A DNA stretch of 64,000 nt from Onchidella celtica (lineage: Eukaryota > Mollusca > Gastropoda > Systellommatophora > Onchidiidae). The translations under genes and the position numbers were made by a program. The notes under the pieces were generated by a model, which made no database searches, was not told the DNA's origin, and worked only from the letters and a program-made list of their open reading frames with translations. How positions within the stretch are numbered: position 1 is the first letter of the stretch; every line of letters starts with the position of its first letter. Shown piece after piece: positions 32,401 to 42,987 of this stretch. The stretch is taken from positions 72,592,118-72,656,117 of the forward strand of contig OZ007569.1 of NCBI GenBank assembly GCA_963931925.1, written 5' to 3'.

Positions 32401-33917
32401 TCGGCCACTGGGTCTTCCACTACTAGCGCTTTGAGAAGCCCAGTATAAAATGGGGTTTCTACCCACATTTCCGCGACAGGAGCAGACCTTCTCGTCCCGT
32501 CCATCAGGACATAACTCCTGTTCTTCCCAGTTAAGCTGTTAGGAGGCAGTTTGTCCCTTTTTATAATCGCACACGTGCATCCCGTGTCACGAAGGATAGT
32601 AATCTCTTTATCCCCTATCCTCCCCTTCTCCAAAAATGGAGCGGATAAATCATTCTCCGGAACATCGTCTTCGGGCTCATGTTCTGTCGAACCTTCTAAC
32701 TCAATACTCTTACCTTCCGTCTCCCAAGAAATGAAGGTCTGTGGCCCAACACTCTGCTCAGCCCCTGGTTGAGTATTCGCCCTGCCCGATGACTCCCACT
32801 GACTGTCATCGGCTTCCTCATCGCTGGTTAGTACGACTGCGGTCGTCTCTTTCTGTCTCTTCCTACAGAATCTCGCAATATGGAGAAGTGACCCACACAC
32901 AAAACAACCACGCCCACTCTCACGCTGGGATTTACCTCGGTTGTCCTCGACAGTGGCAGCAGCACCCTTCTTCGTCCTGCCCTGGTCACACTGCCTACTC
33001 AGGTGATTGGGAGAGCCACAGTTGAAGCATACCGGTTTACTCACTCCTAAACCCTTACTTCTGCTCTCCTCAACCCTCTTACCTGACTTCTGCTGTTGCT
33101 CCAGCCCTCGCTTCGACTGATGAGCCTCACTATACAAGTCCGCCATCTCAACTAACTCATGCACGGACTTGGGGTCCCTCTCTTTCAAATATATGGAAAG
33201 ATTACAGTCGACAATCTTCAACATCTGCTCCCTGACTAACAGATCCGTAATCCCTTCCATAGTTCTCTCTGCCTCTGAGAGGTCTACCCACCTCTCAAAA
33301 TATCTCTGCAATCTCACGGACAGCTGCGTATAAGTTTCGTCCTTATCTAGACGACTCTCCCTAAACTTACGCCTATAACCCTCTGCCGTGAGGTGATACT
33401 TCTTGAACAACACCTTCTTTACCTTCTCGTAATCCCTACTGTCTTCATCGCTGAGACCGGAATAAACATCTAACGCCCTGCCAGTTAACAATGCCCCTAA
33501 CATGTCTGCCCAGGTGTCTTCTTCCCAATCATTTGCCTGCGCGAGCCTTTCAAATCTTTTCAAATACGAGTCGAGATCCTCGCGCGAGTCATCAAAAATG
33601 GCAATTTTAGGTACCTTCGGGGCAGCAGATTTTCCATTCCCTTTACCATTGTGACACCCGTTTTTGGCTAGTTCCCGTTCGCATTCCATTCTCTCCCTTT
33701 CAAATTGTCTTTCCTTCTCCTTTTCTTCTCGTTCGCGCTCCTTTTCTTCTCGTTCGCGCTCCTTTTCTTCTCGTTCGATAGCCCTTTGTTCTCGGTTTTG
33801 GGCTTTCTCTTCGTCCCACCTAATTTTGAATTCCTCATCACTAATGCCTTCTTGTCTGGCAAGCTTCAGTGCGCCCAGATAGTCCATCAGCAATTGACCT
33901 GTAAACAAAGCTAACAA
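29463..33917 (-). CDS. Gag-Pol polyprotein, integrase upstream of reverse transcriptase
   Basis: Uninterrupted frame of 1484 codons ending TAG. In order: a charged Glu/Arg coiled coil (residues about 35-80); a Gag domain (about 105-265); CCHC knuckles CFNCGSPNHLSRQC (about 296) and CFVCGSLLHIARFC (about 336); an aspartic protease with LRDTGCTCAII (about 442); an integrase HHCC finger (about 642-680). The DDE core follows: IDLVGPL (about 713), SDRGSQF (about 774) and ERFNG (about 810), with 35 residues between the last two acidic positions. Then come a GPY-type C-terminal module (WKGPYKV, about 950), RT with VMPFGLKGSPATF (about 1197) and FVDDCL (about 1227), and RNase H with QTDAS (about 1376) and ETDHRPL (about 1445). 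All catalytic residues I looked for are present, so the element may still be competent. Gag and Pol share one frame. The start codon lies about 255 bp inside the 5' LTR; the first-Met choice is not tested. Confidence 0.95.
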   Translation of the reverse strand: MLALFTGQLLMDYLGALKLARQEGISDEEFKIRWDEEKAQNREQRAIEREEKEREREEKEREREEKEKERQFERERMECERELAKNGCHNGKGNGKSAAPKVPKIAIFDDSREDLDSYLKRFERLAQANDWEEDTWADMLGALLTGRALDVYSGLSDEDSRDYEKVKKVLFKKYHLTAEGYRRKFRESRLDKDETYTQLSVRLQRYFERWVDLSEAERTMEGITDLLVREQMLKIVDCNLSIYLKERDPKSVHELVEMADLYSEAHQSKRGLEQQQKSGKRVEESRSKGLGVSKPVCFNCGSPNHLSRQCDQGRTKKGAAATVEDNRGKSQRESGRGCFVCGSLLHIARFCRKRQKETTAVVLTSDEEADDSQWESSGRANTQPGAEQSVGPQTFISWETEGKSIELEGSTEHEPEDDVPENDLSAPFLEKGRIGDKEITILRDTGCTCAIIKRDKLPPNSLTGKNRSYVLMDGTRRSAPVAEMWVETPFYTGLLKALVVEDPVADLIIGNIKGASLEKISVVLTRSRKVEIDKEEHECENASAKVSQTTDNEEAKGNSTEEVRVGAKIGELTPGEIARAQREDETLRVLRERATLEQSAEVGTHIKESKGIYYRVKKAGAGRADVEQLLVPKQYRSELTKIAHEGVFGGHLGISRTQDRIMQSFFWPGIGADVGRFCRSCDACQRTSNKGRVTMVPLVPTPLIDTPFSRVAIDLVGPLPRTEHGRSRYILTLVDYATRFPDAVALRGISAEQVSEALMEIFSRLGIPKEIVSDRGSQFTGELMREVSALLKTKQIFCSPYHAMANGLCERFNGVLKNMLRRVAHDRPKDWDRMLCPLLFAYRETPQASTGFSPFELVFGHPVRGPLAILKNLWTGEAESETRSSYEYMVDMRERLEDAMKVVAENSSVEKHRQKKYYDRGAKQRKFQVGDSVLILLPSDGSKLQMTWKGPYKVEEQRGSVNYMVNVKGKRRLYHANMLKKYIEREDEQENTEAIAAAIIDETDEGEETTSMPLETVMPRLEQTETYRDVQLGDTLDQDQREQMQELMGEYKDIFTDVPGLTDLIKHKIPLLDQKPVKVRPYQLPYSTREAVNAEVGKMLAARIIEPSESPYNSPIVLVKKPDGQHRFCNDYRRLNVVTADDAEPMPEVEAIISNLAEAKYFTKLDLTKGFYQVPMAEEDKHLTAFATPFGLYQYRVMPFGLKGSPATFNRLMRKVLKDAGEGVDAFVDDCLIHSANWPDHLERCRNVFERLRRANLKARPTKTLIGMTEVEYLGHKLGQGTVRPQESKVRAIVDCDRPTTKTQVRSFLGLTGYYRKFVPNYSAISAPLSDLTRKSQGTKFAWGHAQENAFNALKICLSSEPILRMPDWNKELILQTDASNLGVSGCLLQEDEGTKYPVVYVSRKLKPAKKNYSTIEKECLAIVFAVGKLQAYLYGRNFVLETDHRPLTWMRTKDQKNARVTRWNLALQPYNFRVSNIRGRDAL

Positions 33918-34154
33918 TAAAGCGTGGATCGTAACTGTGAAGTTAACAACAATATTCCTGCAATAGCAAACAACAATTTTCTCTGTGACAAAAGATAAAA
34001 TTGAACAGTCAATGCACAGGTAAAATCAGAGCATGTCGCAGGCACTAAATGTCAATCTCTCTCACTCGCCTCAGGGCAGATGACCTGTCCACACAATCAC
34101 ACAATAGCCCCTTGACACTACCCAGATCAAAATTAAATGTTATTTACTAGCAGG
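33918..34154 (-). other. Leader between primer site and gag-pol
   Basis: Non-coding internal sequence of the element, about 237 bp, with no further frame recognised. It would carry the packaging signal, but none can be identified by eye. Confidence 0.6.
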
Positions 34155-34172
34155 ATCCCACTTCTGACACCA
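34155..34172 (-). other. Primer binding site (tRNA-Leu type)
   Basis: Minus strand TGGTGTCAGAAGTGGGAT, one base inside the 5' LTR. It is complementary to the 3' end of animal tRNA-Leu (atcccacttctgacacca form), the primer class used by several Ty3/gypsy elements. Confidence 0.85.
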
Positions 34173-34173
34173 T

Positions 34174-35556
34174 TGTGATGTTTCCACTTTCTCTCACTAA
34201 CTTTCTTCTGACACCAGCCGTGATGGGCACGGCACAAACACACTAAATAATCGACTATCTCTCTTCTATAAGTTATAACAAACGATATCTGTATTGCTTA
34301 CATATATACAATAATTATTAATTCATTCAATAATAATAGGAACATAGGTCATACAATTTCATGTGAATTTCGATGGAATGAAGTTGATGCAAATCAGTAC
34401 ATGCTAATTAAATGGCTTCGTAATATTCAATCTCTAGCACATTTTATAAAACACATGGGAACATTCAGCATAAGGAAACCTCTCCTTTAGGGGTGTATGG
34501 CGCTATCTGGGCACTGGTTCTTCCTCTCTACCCTGGCTTGACTGCGCAGTTAGATCAACAGGTATCGGCAGGTACCAATAGGTCGGGAAGCCAAGAAGCC
34601 ACGATGTCGTTAATCAAAGTACAAGAAGTTGAGAAGCCAAGAAGGTGTTGTTCTTCCTCCTCTGTAGAAAAACAATCGCAAAGTCCTAATCTACTGCTGG
34701 AAGGCATGACTTCCATACTTACTCCATGACGGATATTCATCATTAACACTTTTAACCGCTGACACTGTTATAAGTCAGGCTGCAAGCTCCCATACTCCAT
34801 AGGCTCCCATATAGGCAATAGAATAAACGATCAATACAGTTTTAATGATATTTACACGTTCCCCACGAAGAATAACGCTCTCTCTAACGGACCCCATCCT
34901 ATAAGGTTTCGTAACATATATATAACGGCGTTTCCGTGACTCTCTCAGAGGCAGTAGTTATACCAAAGTAAACCCACTAGATTTAGGTTCTACAATCATG
35001 AACATTAAGTAAAATACACATACATCGTACAATTAACTTACCACTCAGCAACAGCCCAAATGCCGACAAGATACCAAAGATACCACGCTCTGACAAAGGA
35101 TGTTTGCGGGTTCCCTGACCTTCCCCACTCACAAGACTAGTACAAAGTTACAGTTGCAGTTGTGGTCTCCTCTTCGGCACGAAGCTGGTGAGTGCTCTCA
35201 GCGGTCTGAAGTTGGAAGGAGCGTTCGGGGATTTATACCCAGTCAGGTAGCGTCCCAAGACGCCCACCGAGTGTGCATTAGTTATCCTAATAGCCACCCC
35301 CGTCGGCTCCACGTCAAATACTATTGAAACAGCTCTACCCCCCAAGCAATTCCCAGGTGATCTGATCGACAAGTGCGGCGGTCAAGTAAACACTACCCTT
35401 TTCGGGTGTCAAAGCGCTTCAGTTGCATCCCATACTTTCCCCCTCTGGCCTACAATGACTCTGTCTCCCCGCCGTTAACTATCTTCCCACGCTAGTTATA
35501 GGCACAATATTATTATAACTACTAGTTATACCTTGCCAATCTATCACCCTGTTACA
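34174..35556 (-). repeat. 5' LTR of the Gmr1-like element (1383 bp)
   Basis: Upstream LTR relative to gag-pol, about 99.7% identical to 27996-29378 by my reading. Promoter and polyadenylation elements should lie here but cannot be placed with confidence. Confidence 0.95.
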
Positions 35557-35561
35557 ATAGC
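35557..35561. repeat. Target-site duplication (atagc), right
   Basis: Pairs with 27991-27995. Confidence 0.9.
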
Positions 35562-37865
35562 GAATGAGTTAAATCCAAGGTTGCCATTATTGTATGAGAG
35601 TAAGGCACCCTGACAGAGGTGAATATTTCAGAGTCACAGCATGCAGAAAGAATAGCTTTTGTTTGGTATCTCTATTTAAGGTTTTTGCGACTTTAGGCAC
35701 AATATAGAACTAAGTCCTTCCTTTAAATATTGTAGAGTTGCTGCTAACTGTGGACATCAACGTCAGAGACCACTTTGAATTACATGTACTTTGGTTTGCG
35801 GTTGCTTTTGGTTTTGTGAGGCATTTTCTTGTTTGCTTGAGCACATTGGGTGTTTGCTTCAAGGTTGAGGCAGGATGGGGAGTCAGTGATACTAATACAG
35901 AGCACTAAATTTGATTGGTTTTATTTTTAACTAAATACCAAGGAATTAGTTGCGTTTTTGTTTTCTGTGGAAGTGGACAACGTACTGCCATGGGTGAAAT
36001 TTGGCTGGAATTTCCATTGCAATCTTCTCGCCCTGCTTCCAACTTGTTTCATTTGTTTCAGAGAATACCAGTACATGTTTATTTTGGATGTAATGTAGGC
36101 AGGATTTTTGTTTCTGCGGATAACTGCTTTCAGGAAATGTTAAATTGATTTTACATTCACCCATGGATATATTTTGCCTAAGATGTGATTACCACAAACT
36201 CTGTCATACGTCTGTGTGAGTTATCATTTCACTTCACCCATAATTCTATACCTGTGTTATGCAGACAGTATTTAGACACTGATATATGAAATTTAACCCT
36301 GTACAGATGAGGATAATTCATTTCTGTTTTATGGCAAAAGAAAATATTTGCCATGAGTAAAATTTTACAGGGTGACACAAAAAGAACATATCCATTGTGC
36401 TCCATTTTATTCAGTTCTATTTCCATTTTATGGTGACCAATAGAAATTATCAGTATCAGTCAACAAAATTATAATCTAGATAGAAGGACAGAGCTCATTT
36501 CATTCTCTTCAATGCTGTTCAAAAATGAATTATGACCTATTTTGGCAAATACATTCTTTTTCTGTAAAACGGCAGATTTAACATTGCATGATATATTTCA
36601 TTTTCTGTAAAACGGCCGATTTAACATTGCATGATATATTTCATTTATTTGTATTGCTGTGGTGAAAAATGTGCATAATCATATTAATGAACTGACTATT
36701 CAGCTGAGAGTCTTGAAATAAAACAAATCTTATCACATTGACAAATTATTGATCTAATATTTTTACGTGAAGATTTGTTGTGGTGCATGCCAGAGGAGGT
36801 GGGTGCTTCGCTTTAATTAGTTTTATCGTTATATAAGCTCTTGCTTACTATCACTACACTACAGAGGTCATGGTCGAAACAGACCTCTTCTCTGAAAATC
36901 TAAAAACACTTCATGCCAAAAGATACATGAGCATTGCCACACTTAGATCTAGGGATCATTAGAACTTCAGAAATTCCCCAACTTTAATCCAATCTTAAAA
37001 CTCACTGTAACCATATACACGTACGTATGTATTTACATCTAAATTCAACTCTGTTGGACTGGCAATTCATTTTGTCTCTGACAAGCAATTTTGAAATTCT
37101 GATACTGTGACTGTTTACTCCCATCATGAGCAATCAACTTTGTTTAGTTACCTGTGCGTGATTTTGACGTCTTTAACGGACCAATAACAACAAAAAAGTC
37201 AGTAGAGTAAAAGTATGGGAATGGTGTATTGATAAGACAGGCATTTTATTCATTCCAGCCACACATTCCAATACAGCCATACACCAGCTCTTTCATATCA
37301 TCATACTCATTCATTCCCTAATTTGCACTAGTCTCATACCCATATCATACACATTCAATCAGGTCACAACCATTGACCACTCAAAACTCACACTTGCTTC
37401 GTTTCTCCCTGCCAGTCACACACTTCTCCTGCAACTCATACATTTGCAACAGGTTGATTCATATAAAAAGATAAAATATTCAGGCATGAAACAAATCCAA
37501 TAAATAAATGACTTGAACAATATATAGATCACTCATAATGATATAACATTAGGAAATCTCAGCATTGGTTTGAACATCACAGTGGCACAGGCTTCCTCCT
37601 GGACACCCAGCACTTCACAGACAAACCCCAAAATATGGACAAAAAGCATGAAAATATGCATTATAATATTATAACCCTGGTGAGGTGCCATGCATAAAGT
37701 AAACGTAGACTTGGAGAGGGGGAGGGTATACCCCCAGCATGTGAAAAACTCACATGGAGATCGGGATAGTTTCAGGGCAGCGTACATATAATTTTCAGTT
37801 ACGGCAATGATGAAAATGCTATAATTTCATGTTTTTTTTTCTTCCAACAAATTCGCTTGCAGGAT
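35562..37865. other. Intergenic sequence without recognised genes
   Basis: AT-rich, no supported exon. The only structure noted is a 43-bp direct duplication at 36558-36643. Confidence 0.5.
36558..36643. repeat. Two-copy 43-bp tandem duplication
   Basis: Two adjacent units starting ttttctgtaaaacggc and ending atgatatatttca, differing by one base (cggcag versus cggccg). A recent local duplication. Confidence 0.9.
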
Positions 37866-38134
37866 TATAATATTGTTGCGTACATATTTATTCACCATCC
37901 ATTGTGTTGTTTGTGTGCATTTTTGCCTTTTCAAGAAAATAAGAACTAAAGTTTGGTCGGCAAAAGGGCTAAAACACATGAAACATTACCTCACAAACGC
38001 GAATTCTTAAAGTTTTTAACCAATTGGAATGAAGCTTAAACAAAATGATATTAGGAGTCAAGTGAGAGAACCACCTTCATGACAAAACCTCAAAATCTGC
38101 AAAATGTAGCATACAACAATATGGCAAATACCCC
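37866..38134 (+). mobile_element. Small inverted-repeat element, family A, copy 3
   Basis: Contains tttggtcggcaaaagggc and gtgagagaaccaccttcatg, and ends tacaacaatatggcaaatac. The left end is eroded. It shares its whole internal order with 2551-2795 (inverted). Confidence 0.75.
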
Positions 38135-38721
38135 TCCGTATTCATTATTTAATGTATTAAAATAGTCAAATTTTAAAAGTCCATGCAAAATGTCAGTCAG
38201 TTTTTGAACATCAAAACTTTACCATGGATATTCACCATTTTAACACTTGGAGAAAGGGAGGGAGGGAGAGAGTGTGTCTGTGCATGTGTGTGCGCTCCAT
38301 TCCCCCAGCAAGAAACGTGTAATTGGGGGGTGGGGTGTGGGTAAAATATCCCCAAATCTAGCACGGGTGATTTATGAATGGCCCCTGAAGTAAATGCTGC
38401 TGGTACAGTGCAGATAGTGTGGGAGAAATTCAAACTTTACAGTATTTCAAAGACTATTTACTTCAATCTGTCAAGGTCCTTGTCGTGAACAGTACATCTA
38501 GTCTCATGTGTCACACAACCATTGTGCTTCACCATAAAACTCACTATATGAGCAAAACCCTTGCAAACTGATACAACACATTGGAAAGTAGATGCCCAAT
38601 TTCAAGACATGCAGCCAGCAAATTCTTCAGAAAGTCACCTGTCATCCACAGCATTTTTACACCCCTCCTCTTGCTGCATGAAAAACAGCTCTCCAGAAAC
38701 ATCTGTGATGAATCCAGTGTA

Positions 38722-38921
38722 AGGTTGAGCCAGACCAAGGTTGGCGTAGGCGCCAAACTCGTGGCCGGCCACCTGATTATTATGCATTACACTAAAACAC
38801 TCCTCACTGCTCGCACCACAGTGGTATGGTCAGTGTATATAGTGTTTTAGCGTGATGCATAATAATTAGGCCATGAGCCACCAATTTGGCGCCCACATCA
38901 CCCTTGGTCTGGCCCACCCCT
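38722..38921. mobile_element. Hairpin-forming inverted-repeat element, family C, copy 1
   Basis: Two arms of about 80 bp are near-complementary: left ggttgagccagaccaaggtt through ttattatgcattacactaaa; right is its inverse, from gtgatgcataataatta to cccttggtctggcccaccc. The loop is only about 40 bp. Arm features (ggtggc, cataattatgcat-like core, gccagac) recur at 62933-63181. Confidence 0.85.
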
Positions 38922-39289
38922 AAAGCTAGCCTGTCTATGACCACACTGTATATCACTTAGAAGAATTCTAGCTGAATTACTGTCCATCTCGAGCACTAGC
39001 ATAACAATCCTTTTCCCATTTTACAATACAGCATTTATTGAAGTTTTGGTGAGAGTAACAGTAAAGCTTCTTACACTAGACGAGCATATGGCACAAAATG
39101 TTTCTGCTCACAATTTCACAATTATCAAAGATATAGATCATACATCACTTTACCAGAGTACAAATGCCACCACGATTACTGATAAGATTGTCAGAATTCA
39201 AAACCACTGAAATTTTCGACATGGATGGATGACGTTTTTTCTCTTCTCTTCCCCCTTCTCCCCCCTTCCCTACATTAATTTCAATCCAT

Positions 39290-39772
39290 AGCCTGAGGAT
39301 ATTCAACTCGAACGTGAAGTCAGTCCTGTTGTATGGATGTGAGACTTGGAATGCGTCTCAGGCCTGCATAAGGAGAATCCAAGTTTTCATCAACAGATGT
39401 TTGAGGAAGCTACTTAAGATCAGATGGACAGACAAGGTCAGCAATGAAATTGTATGGAAAAGAACAAGACAGAGCCCAGTCAGAGAGGAAATTGGTAGGA
39501 GGCGATGGAGATGGATCGGCCACACTCTCAGGAGGCCAGGAAACAGCATCACGAAGAAGGTATTGGATTGGAATCCCCAGGGCAAGAGATCAAGAGGAAG
39601 GCCGCGCGGAACGTGGAGAAGAGCCAGAGAAAATGATGTGCAACGAAGCGGAAAGACTTGGAATAATGTAAAGAGGCTGGCCCATGATAGAGAGGGATGG
39701 AAAGTGTTTGTTGGTGGCCTATACCCTGATCCAGGGTGAGAAAGGCAATGATGATGATGATGATAGCCTGAT
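39290..39772 (+). pseudogene. 5'-truncated non-LTR retrotransposon, ORF2 C-terminus and 3' tail
   Basis: A frame reads RIFNSNVKSVLLYGCETW, then RRRWRWIGHTLRR, GKRSRGRPRGTWRR and AHDREGWKVFVGGLYPDPG before a stop at 39737-39739. This is the recognisable end of the RT-linked region of RTE/I/jockey-type ORF2 proteins; only about 147 of roughly 1000 residues remain. A (gat)n-like tail (atgatgatgatgatgatag) follows the stop, as in elements that end in short repeats. It is a dead insertion in the intergenic region. Clade assignment is uncertain. Confidence 0.85.
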
Positions 39773-40690
39773 AAAACTAACTTCCTGTCTAGGCAGAAGG
39801 GGATCTCATAGCCACTGAACTAATAAATATGGTACAATCTGCTTATGATGAATAAGGATAATCCTTGCTGTTTGTCAAACTAGCTTTTCAAATCTATAAC
39901 TATGGGTTATGAAAATAATGTACAAAGTTCACCAAAACTATCTGAGACTTGCATTAAAAATCTTAAGAAGTTCAAATCTATAACTGAGTGTTTGAATTCC
40001 ATGATTTATTGCAACACCAGAGACAAATATATCCGTGACAGGGCTTTAAAGAAGAAGAAACATTCTGAAAATTGATTTTTTTGATAAGGCATAATATCGA
40101 AGGCTGTGTGATAAACTATCGTAACTCCATGTTTACAAATTTTTCAGAAGCAAAAAAAAAAAGTACATGAAACAAATTTCTTTGTCAAACTCAATAATTA
40201 CATGTATGAATTGTGTATCTACTTGAAAAACTTTATTCAACCCTTATTTTTCAGAAATGAAGCCCCTACTCACAACACAACGGCTGCAGGCTGTCAAGGG
40301 CTACAAGCATATCAAATATCTCAATTTTTTTACAAAAAATGAGTCAGAACAGTTTAGCGTGCAGCCCTTGATATGATCCTCACTGGATTAGATTTAAACA
40401 CCTATCAATTTCTGAATGTGCTTACAAGGTCGGCCTTGAACTTTGCCATAGATACAAATCATCACAGCACTGGCATGACCACAATTCAATACCACCCCAA
40501 ACCCCCCTTTCCTGCCCTCCTCCTTCCTGTCCACAACAGACAATGGTGCACACTCAGTGAAATACATTAAACAAGAAAAATGTAATAATCATAAAAAGTT
40601 AAAGCTTTCATAAAGGGAGAAATGTGGAAATGTCATTTTTGTCAGATGGCATGACCATTGGCCAATCAGACAATCAATAGTAAACCAGTC
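39773..40690. other. Intergenic sequence without recognised genes
   Basis: I see no exon, RNA gene or repeat structure that I can support in this stretch. Confidence 0.45.
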
Positions 40691-40699
40691 AGAATGGTC

Positions 40700-41085
40700 C
40701 AAAAGTGACAGGCATTTTGAAAGTTGGACACAGCCACATGTCACATGTCAATCACATGATCAGTTAAATGGTCAGAAAGTCAGATATTCAGAAAGTTGGT
40801 CACAGTCACATGTCATCAGTCAATCACATGATCAGTTTCATGGTCAAAAAGTCATCTTAGATAGGCAAGTCAGAAAGTTGGACACAATCAGATGTCATCA
40901 GTCAATCACAATATCAGATGGTCATGGATAGATATTCAGGAAGTTGGACACAGTCAGATGTCAGCAGTCTATCACATGATCAGTTAGTTATTTGGTCAAA
41001 AAGTCATATTAATAGACAAGTCAGAAAGTTGGACACAGTCAGGTGTCAATAGACTGTAACATGATCAGTGCAAGTCTGTCACACG
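40700..41085. repeat. Imperfect tandem repeat, units of about 66-85 bp
   Basis: Five units share gaaagttggacacagtcaga, then tcagtcaatcacatgatcag. Starts of the shared block are near 40719, 40791, 40873, 40939 and 41024. Confidence 0.85.
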
Positions 41086-41560
41086 GACAGACAGACAAAC
41101 TGATGCCATATTGGTCCAGTTTTTTCTTTTCTTTATTCAGCCAACACTAGGAAAATTGTGATATTGAAAAGTGTTTTTCCAGCCACACCCGAACACTTTC
41201 TCATGGCAATATAATCATCATAGGCAATTAATACATCCATATTATACAGTCATAATAAATAACAATCTTATCGTAGCCAGAAATAAAAATGTTAAATTAC
41301 TTTCACTCTCATAACAAATACTGATATTTGTCTTGATCAGAATGGTTCCTCTGACATGATCCCCAGAAAAACGTTGACAACACTAGCAAATGAAAAAAAA
41401 GATGTATCGACTCTTGAAGAAATCAAGCTGCAGACAGCATGGAATTTACCTGACAAATTTTCAGTCTCTGAGGCTAGTAAAGGCAGCAAATAGACAGAAA
41501 GTTCCGTAGAGCAGAAGCCACTGCAACTTTTCATATGAGATCCTTCACATCACAGTTTGT

Positions 41561-42078
41561 CATGGATGGAACAAGATAGCGGAGCATCCACTTCATGGAT
41601 GGAGCAAGATAGTGGAGCATCCGCTTCATGGATAGAGCGAGATAGCAGAGCATCCACTCCATGTGTGGAGCAAGATAGTGGAGCATCTGCTTCATGGATA
41701 GAGCAAGATAACAGAGCATCCACTCCATGGATAGAGCAAGATAGCAGAGCATCCACTCCATGGATGGAGCAAGATAGTGGAGCATCTGCTTCATGGATAG
41801 AGCAAGATAGCAGAGCATCCACTCCATGGATGGAGCAAGATAGCAGAGCACCCATTCCACGGATGGAGCAAGATAGCAGAGCATCCACATGGATGGAGCA
41901 AAATAGCAGGGCAACCGCTTCATGAATGGAGCAAGATAGAGCATCCACTTCGCTGATGGAGCAAGATAGCATAGCATCTGCTTCATGGATGGAGCAAGAC
42001 AGAGCATCCGTTTCGTGGATGGAGCAAGACAGCACAACATCCACTTCATGGATAAAGCAAGATAGCAGAACATCCATT
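41561..42078. repeat. 33-bp minisatellite, about 15 units, open on both strands
   Basis: Unit: catggatggagcaagatagc followed by agagcatccactt, with scattered substitutions and a few short deletions. Because 33 is a multiple of three, both strands carry frames: up to 218 codons on the minus strand, 122 on the plus strand with WMEQDSGAS-type repeats. No start context, splice site or homology supports a gene. Confidence 0.92.
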
Positions 42079-42987
42079 CAAGCTCCCTTCTATCATACAA
42101 AATTCTGCAAGACAATTGCTGGACAGCAACAGCCATCAAGAACACGGTTTGTTCTACATGTATTTTGTCCTGAACAAATCCAAGCATTATATCAATGCAG
42201 TCAAATTTTCACTGGAAAACCCAAATAGATAAAGAGCCATCACAATACATGCGGTGAACCGTTCCGATCTAGAATAAATGGTGGCAGTAACCATAAAATA
42301 TGATGACCAAATGGTATCATTTAGGACTGAACTAACATACGATAACCAAATTTGATAAGACTCAGAGCTAGAGCAGCTGGAAGACTGGACTTCAATCAAA
42401 AATGCTCAAGAAAGATATGGACATTGCAGTTCCCTTTTCCAATACACTGAAAATACAGTGTATATCTATCTGTACGTGACACTGGGGCAAACCCGCCTTG
42501 ACTCAAAAGCTCCAGTAAAGTGGTATGGACAGAGTTACAATATACAGACAGTATTTGATGATCAATGATCCCTATTACGTGTTCAGGGGTCTGTCAGTCC
42601 CAACCTCCGATATACCATTTTATGTTTAAAACTGGGCTTGGTGACAAGGCCAAAGAGGTATGATCAGTAGTACTTTGGTTTCTTGGTTTCCCTCTCTCTC
42701 CCTCTCTCTGACGGACCCCATATGGTAGAAATCAGTAGTGTTTAGTAGTTTTGTCTATTTGCAAGTCTGGGTCTGACAGGCCCCACACTGTATGAATGGG
42801 AATATGAACTAGGGAGATTAAAGTAAGGTTTCTGATGACCAAATGAATGGAGTAGTTTCTCCACCAGCTTCAACATATACAAAGAAGTTAACAAAAATTT
42901 TCTTATAAATATTTACATAATCTGTGCAATTTCTTGTACTTTATGTCAGTATCTGACTGGTATCACATGACCAATACAGTTTATCAT

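Larger units (their letters stand above)
27996..35556 (-). mobile_element. Gmr1-like (Ty3/gypsy-related) LTR retrotransposon, near-intact, 7561 bp
   Basis: Complete element on the minus strand. Two 1383-bp LTRs (27996-29378 and 34174-35556) start TGTGATG and end TGTTACA in plus orientation. A 5-bp target duplication atagc is at 27991-27995 and 35557-35561. The primer binding site is complementary to a tRNA-Leu 3' end, and a purine tract precedes the 3' LTR. One uninterrupted 1484-codon gag-pol frame runs Gag, two zinc knuckles, protease, integrase, reverse transcriptase, RNase H. Integrase before RT is the copia order, but the RT, RNase H and integrase motifs look Ty3/gypsy-like. Gmr1-like elements combine these traits. 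I count four LTR mismatches, so insertion is recent. No env frame is present. Confidence 0.95.

Noticed and set aside
41531..42187. 218-codon minus-strand protein gene with repeats
   Set aside because: It is a frame through a 33-bp minisatellite; the opposite strand and another frame are equally open, and no homology or splice context exists.
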